NCBI RefSeq assembly: GCF_014195535.1
Contig: NZ_JACIBY010000016.1
Span: forward strand, 78,203 to 142,202
From: Runella defluvii
Lineage (GTDB): Bacteria; Bacteroidota; Bacteroidia; Cytophagales; Spirosomataceae
DNA: 64,000 bases
Direction of reading: 5' to 3'
The position numbers and the translations under genes were made by a program. Below, one piece after another: positions 57,851 to 64,000 of the stretch. The notes under the pieces are model-generated. The model worked only from the letters and a program-made list of their open reading frames with translations, was not told the origin of the DNA and searched no databases. Numbering within the stretch: the stretch's first letter is position 1; every line of letters starts with the position of its first letter.

Positions 57851-60800
57851 ATGAACCGATTCTACTGCAAGGCCCTTGCACTCTTTTTTTTTGTTTTAGG
57901 ACTAATGCTGACTTTTGGAAGTCATGCTCAAACCGTCCGCTATGTAAAAGTAGATGGTATGGGCGACGGCCTGTCGTGGGCTACTGCTTCGTCGGATTTG
58001 CAAGCGATGATTAATGCTGATGGGGTACAGCAAGTATGGGTAGCAGCTGGTACCTACAAACCAATAAGAGCAGCTAATGGTACTTTAAACCCTAGTAATA
58101 TACGGGCTACTTCTTTTAAAATGAAAAGCGGGGTAGCCATTTACGGAGGTTTTGCAGGGGGAGAAACAACTTTAAATGACCGTAATTGGAGAACAAATCC
58201 CACTGTATTGAGTGGTGAGCATCAAGGGGATGATGATATTGAAAATAATAGTTATAATGTTGTTTTAAATCTTGGTAATGGATTGAGCAGTACGGCAGTG
58301 CTTGATGGCTTTACCATCACTGGAGGTAATGCCAATGGCCAATTTAGTATAGTAAATGCTTATGGTGGCGGAATATGTAACTATGAAGCGGGCTCACCGA
58401 CCATCATTAATTGTACTTTCTTTGAAAACGAAGCAAATTTTGGAGGTGGAATATATAACTTAAAATCCTCTACTAATTTAATCAATTGTGTTTTTATAGG
58501 AAATCAGGCTAGATTTGGTGGGGCAATGAATAACATTGAGGCTTCTCCAAGCGTTGTAAATTGTAGTTTCTCGGGTAATAGAGCAAACAATAATGGAGGG
58601 GGAGTGGTAAGTTGTACGACGAACTCTTATCCGAGTTTTAAGAACTGTATTTTATGGGGTAATAGCAGTGAAATATACAAGGATGAGAGTAGTACTGCTA
58701 CTTACACAAATACCTTGGTCAAAGGCTTGGTGGTCGGAGGCTTCCAAGGTACGGAAGACCCGCTGTTTGTCAGTCAGCCTGCGGTAGGGCTTGGTACATC
58801 GGGAGATTTGCGCCTGCAAGCCTGTTCACCTGCCATTAATGCAGGAAGCAATACTGATAACACTGTTACGATTGATTTAGATGGCAATCCGCGCAAAGTA
58901 GGTGTAATAGATTTAGGTGCGTACGAGTATCAATCAGTTCCTACGGCAATTTTACCCACGGTGGGAACCTCCAATCCCACTACTTGTGGTGGCTCAAACG
59001 GTAGTATTACATTGGGTGGATTTATGAGCAACACCCCTTATTCGGTTGCTTACAAAAAGGATAATACGGCGGTTTCGGCGACTAACTTTACCTCAAATAG
59101 TAACGGAGTGATTACGTTAACGTCTTTGGGGACAGGTAATTATACCGATATTATAGCTACGTATGGCTCATGTGTTAGCCAGGCTGCCACGGCTAGCCTT
59201 CAAGACCCTGCTAAGCCAGCGCTTGCGTTGAGTGCAATTCCAGTCATTTGTGCGGGGGCTACGAGTTTTACGATACCTTATGGTAATGAAACGGGGTCGC
59301 CAAATAAGTATTCGATTTCTGGAACGGGTATTGTCGCGGTTAGTGATGGCAATTTGTCGAATCCCATTACGGTCACGCTGAGCAGTCCAACTTCGGAGAG
59401 TTCGATTTCTTTTGTCCTCACGGTAAAAAATGCGACTACCAGCTGTGAATCCAGCACTATTACAGGGTCGGTAACGGTCAACCCTGTAAGTGTGGGTGGC
59501 ACAGTGAGTTCGGCCCAAACGATATGTTCGGGGACGTCACCATCGGATTTGAGCTTATCAGGCCAAACGGGAAATGTGGTGAAATGGCAAAAGTCGTCTG
59601 ATGCTAATTTCAGCACTCCACTTGATATAGCTTGGACTGCAACGACATTACCGAGTGCAACAATTGGCAGCTTAGCGGCAGATACCTATTTTAGGGCGGT
59701 AGTGAAAAGTGGCGTATGCAGTGAGGCGATTTCAAGTACAGTAAAGATTACAGTCAACCCAGTAAGTGTGGGTGGCGTGGTAAGTTCAGCTCAAACGATA
59801 TGTTCGGGAACAGCTCCGTCAGATTTGAGTTTAGCAGGTCAAACGGGAAATGTGGTGAAATGGCAAAAGTCGTCTGATGCTAATTTCAGCACTCCACTTG
59901 ATATAGCTTGGACTGCAACGACATTGCCGAGTGCAACAATTGGCAGCTTAGCGGCAGACACCTATTTCAGAGCAGTGGTGAAAAGTGGCGTATGCAGTGA
60001 GGCGATTTCAAGTACAGTAAAGATTACAGTCAACCCAGTAAGTGTGGGTGGCGTGGTAAGTTCAGCTCAAACGATATGTTCGGGAACAGCTCCGTCAGAT
60101 TTGAGTTTAGCAGGTCAAACGGGAAATGTGGTGAAATGGCAAAAGTCGTCTGATGCTAATTTCAGCACTCCACTTGATATAGCTTGGACTGCAACGACAT
60201 TGCCGAGTGCAACAATTGGCAGCTTAGCGGCAGACACCTATTTCAGAGCAGTGGTGAAAAGTGGCGTATGCAGTGAGGCGATTTCAAGTACAGTAAAGAT
60301 TACAGTCAACCCTGTAAGTGTGGGTGGCGTGGTAAGTTCAGCTCAAACGATATGTTCGGGAACAGCTCCGTCAGATTTGAGTTTATCAGGTCAAACGGGA
60401 AATGTGGTGAAATGGCAAAAGTCGTCTGATGCTAATTTCAGCACTCCAATTGATATAGCTTCGATTGCAACGACATTGCCGAGTGCAACAATTGGCAGCT
60501 TAGCGGCAGACACCTATTTCAGAGCAGTGGTGAAAAGTGGCGTATGCAGTGAGGCTTATTCTTCTTCGGCGTTGATTCAAATTCACCGAAAACCTACAAT
60601 TACGCTGGCGATGCTCCAACAAACCCTAAACGAAGGCAATAACCCAGTTCTTTGCGATACCGATGCGAATCCAGTGAACGGTTTACAGTTTGGGGTTTTG
60701 AGTTCGTGTGTTTCGGGGTCACCTGTTTGGCGAGTACAAGTAGGTAGTGGTGCATGGAGCAACTGGTCGGCGATAGCCCCAGTTTCCCAACCGTCCAATA

Positions 60801-62551
60801 ACCAACCCCACCGCTACCAAGCGGCTTGCGACGCCAATTGTGCTTCGACCTATTCGGGAGTCATTGAATTGACAATTAATAACCGTGCCTCTGTTCCGCA
60901 AAATGTGTCGTTGTTGGTGGATGGCGTGACAGTTGCCGTAGGCGAGACGAAGGAAGTGTGTAGCCTAGCTACTACTAGCCTTACATTTAATGCCAATTGT
61001 GCTGCTGGTGAAGTGATACTTTATTCCGTTGACGGTGGCGAATACAGCGCGGGCGTACCTGTAGGCTTGGTAGATAACCAGTTCCACAATTACCGTGTAC
61101 GCTGCCGCAAATCAGACGGAACGCCTTCTTGTGTGGAATCTGAATCGGGGGTGATGCGCTTAAAATTGGTCGTAATTCCAGCAGCTCCGACGGTATCATT
61201 GTCATCGACAAGCAGTTGTAACCCATCGGCGAGTTTCAGTGGACAGTCAACCTGCGGAAGCTTGCGCACGGTTTGGTACAATGCCACCACGAACGTGGCA
61301 CTTCCAAGCCTGCCTTCAACCGTACCAAGCCAAACGACGTCATACTATGCTCGTTGTCAGACGGAAAATGGTTGTGTGAGCGAGAAGAGCAACGTAGTGA
61401 CGTTTACGTTAACGCCAACGCAAGTAGCTCCCGTAATTACGGCAAGCCAAGAGATTGTGTGTACAGGTACAACGGTTACGATTTCAGCCAATTGCCCCGC
61501 AGGAAGTCAGACGTTTTGGAACACGGGTGTAACTGCGCCAAGTTTTGAGGTCGCTTTCAACAACGTGACGAAGCAAACGTATTGGGCGAAATGCCTCTTT
61601 GAAGGCGGTTGTCAGAGTTCGGAAAGTATTCGCAAGGATATTTATTGGAATGCGTTTGTGGTGACGTTAATCAACATCGGCGAAAGTAAGTCGGCGGTAA
61701 AACCAGCCAATGACAAATTATTGTGGAGTAGTCAATTCATCACCCGCGACGGTGGCCCCGAATTAGATCAAAGCACGCAAGTGAATCCGACCTTGTTTTA
61801 CGTAGAAAACGTCAACAAACTAGCACCTCGCTACTGGACCATCAACGTAGAAGCCTGCGGATTAAGCACCGATGGTTCATTGACATTCGACATGTTGGCA
61901 ACACCCGAAATGGGCGTGATACGTTCGTTCAACACGCACGAGAACAACGCACCGTACTTCATGTACGCCAACCGTGAAGGCTGGACGGAGCTGTACGGAC
62001 AAAACCATCCAGCCTACGGCTTTTACCAAGACAACGGTGTGGGTGGTAACGTATATGATGCAGGGTTGCCCAAAGGTTTGTACAAGTTAGGCATTCGTTA
62101 CTGGGATCAAAAGGGCTGGGGCAGCATCTATCCCGCAACGCGTCAACCGCAAGGCAATGTGCTGGCGTATCAAGAATATTGGTTCAGAATCCAGTCGAAA
62201 GATGGAGTAGGCGTGGGAGCAGCACGCGCAGCGGATAGCGAAGATGCAAAAAGCAAATGGCAAGGGTCGGATAACGGAAAACAGATAACTGATAACGGCG
62301 CCTTCGCGACCGTTCTCCCCAATCCTGTCACCAGCATTCTTCGTTTGAAAGTGCAAGATAGCAAGGGGCAAACAGTGCAAGCTGCGTTAACGGATGCAAC
62401 AGGTCGGGAAGTTTTGCGCCGTCAATTTGTGCCCGAAACCAACACGCACCAAGAAGAGTTTGGGGTGAGTGAATTGCCGACGGGAATGTATTTCTTGAAG
62501 GTGACGAACGCTGACCAGCAGGCGACGCTGAAGGTGGTGAAAGTGCAGTAA
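57851..62551 (+). CDS. T9SS-exported surface protein with beta-helix and four 92-residue repeats, 1566 aa
   Basis: Signal peptide about 1-26 (ending SHAQ). Residues about 28-360 form a right-handed beta-helix of the choice-of-anchor-Q type (YVKVDGMGDGLSWATASSD, repeated GGGIYN/NCxF turns, ending DLGAYEYQ). An SprB-like/Ig-like stretch (370-540) follows, then four tandem 92-residue modules (about 544-911), then the module shared with the upstream giant protein and a T9SS type A sorting domain (about 1480-1566, VLPNPVTSILRLKVQD...TLKVVKVQ). It is probably exported to the cell surface, perhaps as an adhesin or polysaccharide-binding protein. Expression is probably separate from the upstream giant gene. 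Confidence 0.88.
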   Translation: MNRFYCKALALFFFVLGLMLTFGSHAQTVRYVKVDGMGDGLSWATASSDLQAMINADGVQQVWVAAGTYKPIRAANGTLNPSNIRATSFKMKSGVAIYGGFAGGETTLNDRNWRTNPTVLSGEHQGDDDIENNSYNVVLNLGNGLSSTAVLDGFTITGGNANGQFSIVNAYGGGICNYEAGSPTIINCTFFENEANFGGGIYNLKSSTNLINCVFIGNQARFGGAMNNIEASPSVVNCSFSGNRANNNGGGVVSCTTNSYPSFKNCILWGNSSEIYKDESSTATYTNTLVKGLVVGGFQGTEDPLFVSQPAVGLGTSGDLRLQACSPAINAGSNTDNTVTIDLDGNPRKVGVIDLGAYEYQSVPTAILPTVGTSNPTTCGGSNGSITLGGFMSNTPYSVAYKKDNTAVSATNFTSNSNGVITLTSLGTGNYTDIIATYGSCVSQAATASLQDPAKPALALSAIPVICAGATSFTIPYGNETGSPNKYSISGTGIVAVSDGNLSNPITVTLSSPTSESSISFVLTVKNATTSCESSTITGSVTVNPVSVGGTVSSAQTICSGTSPSDLSLSGQTGNVVKWQKSSDANFSTPLDIAWTATTLPSATIGSLAADTYFRAVVKSGVCSEAISSTVKITVNPVSVGGVVSSAQTICSGTAPSDLSLAGQTGNVVKWQKSSDANFSTPLDIAWTATTLPSATIGSLAADTYFRAVVKSGVCSEAISSTVKITVNPVSVGGVVSSAQTICSGTAPSDLSLAGQTGNVVKWQKSSDANFSTPLDIAWTATTLPSATIGSLAADTYFRAVVKSGVCSEAISSTVKITVNPVSVGGVVSSAQTICSGTAPSDLSLSGQTGNVVKWQKSSDANFSTPIDIASIATTLPSATIGSLAADTYFRAVVKSGVCSEAYSSSALIQIHRKPTITLAMLQQTLNEGNNPVLCDTDANPVNGLQFGVLSSCVSGSPVWRVQVGSGAWSNWSAIAPVSQPSNNQPHRYQAACDANCASTYSGVIELTINNRASVPQNVSLLVDGVTVAVGETKEVCSLATTSLTFNANCAAGEVILYSVDGGEYSAGVPVGLVDNQFHNYRVRCRKSDGTPSCVESESGVMRLKLVVIPAAPTVSLSSTSSCNPSASFSGQSTCGSLRTVWYNATTNVALPSLPSTVPSQTTSYYARCQTENGCVSEKSNVVTFTLTPTQVAPVITASQEIVCTGTTVTISANCPAGSQTFWNTGVTAPSFEVAFNNVTKQTYWAKCLFEGGCQSSESIRKDIYWNAFVVTLINIGESKSAVKPANDKLLWSSQFITRDGGPELDQSTQVNPTLFYVENVNKLAPRYWTINVEACGLSTDGSLTFDMLATPEMGVIRSFNTHENNAPYFMYANREGWTELYGQNHPAYGFYQDNGVGGNVYDAGLPKGLYKLGIRYWDQKGWGSIYPATRQPQGNVLAYQEYWFRIQSKDGVGVGAARAADSEDAKSKWQGSDNGKQITDNGAFATVLPNPVTSILRLKVQDSKGQTVQAALTDATGREVLRRQFVPETNTHQEEFGVSELPTGMYFLKVTNADQQATLKVVKVQ
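59480..60583 (+). repeat. Four tandem 276-bp (92-residue) repeats
   Basis: Units start at 59480, 59756, 60032 and 60308, exactly 276 bp apart, each beginning NPVSVGG and including QTICSGT and KWQKSSDANFSTP. Units 2 and 3 are almost identical at the DNA level; the last diverges near its end (CSEAYSSSALIQIH). Ig-like fold is likely. Confidence 0.93.
60602..62551 (+). repeat. Duplicated 3' module, copy 2 (shared with 55200-57136)
   Basis: Second copy of the ~1.95 kb module described at 55200-57136, encoding identical domain order and the same T9SS sorting domain. The final 25 codons differ most (ELPTGMYFLKVTNADQQ against ELPAGVYFMQVRFENKQ). Confidence 0.9.
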
Positions 62552-62578
62552 TAAGTCAAATTTGACGGACTAAGATAT

Positions 62579-62615
62579 AGGGTTGTTTGAGTGTGTGATA
62601 CATTCAGGCAACCCT
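62579..62615 (+). terminator. Stem-loop terminator after the 1566-residue gene
   Basis: A 12-bp stem AGGGTTGTTTGA / TCAGGCAACCCT (two G-U pairs) with a 13-base loop, followed by TTCTT, 28 bp after the stop codon. Confidence 0.7.
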
Positions 62616-62762
62616 TTCTTGTGAAAACAAAAGCAAAAAATATACCTTTTTAGAAGAAAAAAAACAAAAAGGCAAAAAAACAATTTTAGGTTAAAAATAA
62701 ATTTTGTCGTTATTTGTGTTTCTATTTTACCTGAATGCGCTATTTGCTCTATTTTGACTGTT

Positions 62763-64000
62763 ATGAACTTTAAACTAATTGTTGTCTGATTTATATTTAT
62801 AGGTTATCAACAATTGTTTGCGCAAAAAGCAATTACAATTAACGACAGCGTGTCTTCACTTCCCCTGAGCCAATTTGCGGAAGTGTTTCGCGACGCTACC
62901 CAGAGAATGGGTTTTGCGGAAGTGCAAAAGCAGAAATTTATGCCTGTTAACGCACCAGCGTTTCAGTATGCTTTTTCTAAAGATGTGTTTTGGTTTAAGG
63001 TTCAAATAGATAATCAGAGCCGTTTAAACCAAAACAATTGGTACATGGTCTGGAGCGACGGGCTCAAAGACCACGTAGATTGGTACGCGCCACAACCCGA
63101 CGGAAGTGTCCAAATCCAATACGGTGGAATGCTTACGCCGCACGCCCAGAAAAAATATCAAGGGCAATTGCCCGTTTTTAAGCTTGGGCTACTGCCTAAA
63201 AATCAGAAGATTACGTATTATGTTCGCTTGCAGGCGGACGAGAGTGTTGTGGGACAACTCACGTTGATGACCCACCAAGTGTATATCGATCAGGTGTCAA
63301 CGAGCCTGGCTCCGATTTGGATGGAGATTGGGATTCAGTTGCTGAGGGTGCTTTACAATATCATTTTAGCGTTGTACATCCGCAACACTTCTTTTCGTTG
63401 GTATGCCTTTCATACGGTCATAGTTACGTTGTCGGTCTTGGGTTCAATAGGCTTGATTGGGGCCTATTTTAGCGATATTCCGTGGTTGGCCAAAGTCCTC
63501 AATTCGGGCTTTTACCAGCTTATGCCCGCCACTTATACGCTCTTTATGTACTCATTGCTCCAAGTTCCGTTGCACTTTCCTAAGCTGAAGTGGGTGTTTC
63601 TGGGCGTGGTATTTCTGAGTGTGGGGCAGGTATTGGCTGTGTTGTGGTGGCCACGCACGCATTTGCTCGAATTCAACAATTACCTGTTCCTTTTTACGGA
63701 AGCCCTCTTGATTTCAACGACCTTGTATGCGATTATCAAACAGGTGGTTTTCAACCGATACTTACTCATTCCATGCTTTATTACGTTGGTGCCTTTTCTA
63801 TTTCTGAACCTTCAAGCACTGGGAGTTATTAATTTTTCGTGGACGTACCCGCTCATTTATTTTACCAATTTTATCGAAATCGTCGCTTTATCGTTGGTAT
63901 TGGGAAAAATTATTGATGTTACTGAAAAAGAGAAAGTTATAACAGAAAAGGCGTTGTTGACGGAAAAACTAGAGGCCGAAAAATTGCAAGAGCTAGACGT
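62763..64000 (+). CDS. 7TM-DISM sensor protein, in-frame TGA in signal peptide (3' end outside window)
   Basis: An ATG at 62763 opens MNFKLIVV, then TGA (62787-62789), then FIFIGYQQLFAQ in the same frame, together a textbook signal peptide cut by a stop. After the TGA the frame stays open for about 403 codons to the window edge. It encodes a 7TMR-DISM extracellular domain (VFWFKVQIDNQSRLNQNNW), seven membrane segments (about 62.33-63.9 kb) and the start of a cytoplasmic coiled coil (EKEKVITEKALLTEKLEAEKLQ). No ATG, GTG or TTG gives a normal signal peptide downstream of the stop. It may be a recent nonsense allele, a sequencing error, or use a rare start. The output domain is not in the window. 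Confidence 0.75.

Noticed and set aside
59480..60583. CRISPR-like periodic repeats
   Set aside because: The 276-bp period is in frame and codes for protein modules of a surface protein.
63590..63832. 80-codon frame inside the right-end sensor gene
   Set aside because: Out of frame with the continuous 7TM-DISM reading frame that spans this region.

Overview
The window is from a Bacteroidota genome, most like a Cytophagales/Spirosomataceae genus such as Runella (genus is inference). The signs are a SusC/SusD pair, an ECF sigma with a FecR anti-sigma of the Bacteroidetes type, hybrid two-component regulators, two giant proteins with type IX secretion (T9SS) C-terminal domains, and TAnnTTTG-like -7 promoter boxes. 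I see no tRNA, rRNA, CRISPR array or intact transposase.

Region 1 (1-10280) holds a partial GH30 glycosidase, a small lipoprotein, a secreted cytochrome c/sugar-dehydrogenase fusion and a secreted metallophosphoesterase. These are followed by a degenerate-Nudix (NrtR/AraR-like) regulator convergent with an intracellular GH43 and its GPH-family sugar symporter, and then by a divergent ECF sigma/anti-sigma pair.

Region 2 (10484-43397) is a very large polysaccharide-utilization locus read on the plus strand. It runs SusC (with STN domain), SusD, GH95, GH43, GH127, a secreted VOC protein, GH43, GH97, an SGNH-carboxylesterase fusion, GH29, four CE1-like esterases, a CE15 glucuronoyl esterase, a two-domain CE1-like esterase, a jelly-roll-like secreted protein, GH43-ricin, a small secreted beta protein and GH10 xylanase. 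With the GH30 and the intracellular GH43 this set fits a heavily decorated, esterified glucuronoarabinoxylan of the cereal-bran type. Endo-xylanases cut the backbone; GH43, GH127, GH95, GH97 and GH29 strip L-arabinose, L-galactose/L-fucose and D-galactose; the esterases remove feruloyl, acetyl and glucuronoyl links. SusCD imports the oligosaccharides, and the symporter with the cytoplasmic GH43 finishes arabinoxylo-oligosaccharides. Three regulator types surround it: Nudix-like repressor, ECF/FecR/STN-SusC signalling, and a hybrid histidine kinase.

Region 3 (43554-64000) is a surface-protein and sensor region. It holds a 7TM-DISM hybrid histidine kinase with an AraC output, a TTHB210-like lipoprotein, a 3252-residue T9SS protein with two blocks of BspA-type leucine-rich repeats, a decayed HTH remnant of a lost sensor, a 1566-residue T9SS protein with four 92-residue repeats, and a second 7TM-DISM sensor that runs off the window and carries an in-frame TGA inside its signal peptide. 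The two giant genes share a nearly identical ~1.95 kb 3' module. The layout looks like a duplicated 'giant surface protein + 7TM sensor' unit in which one sensor has decayed and the other may be switched off.

Short palindromic repeats occur between genes at 5639-5781, 20173-20321, 24802-24901, 37399-37454 and 39486-39547. Two of these affect the ends of neighbouring coding regions.
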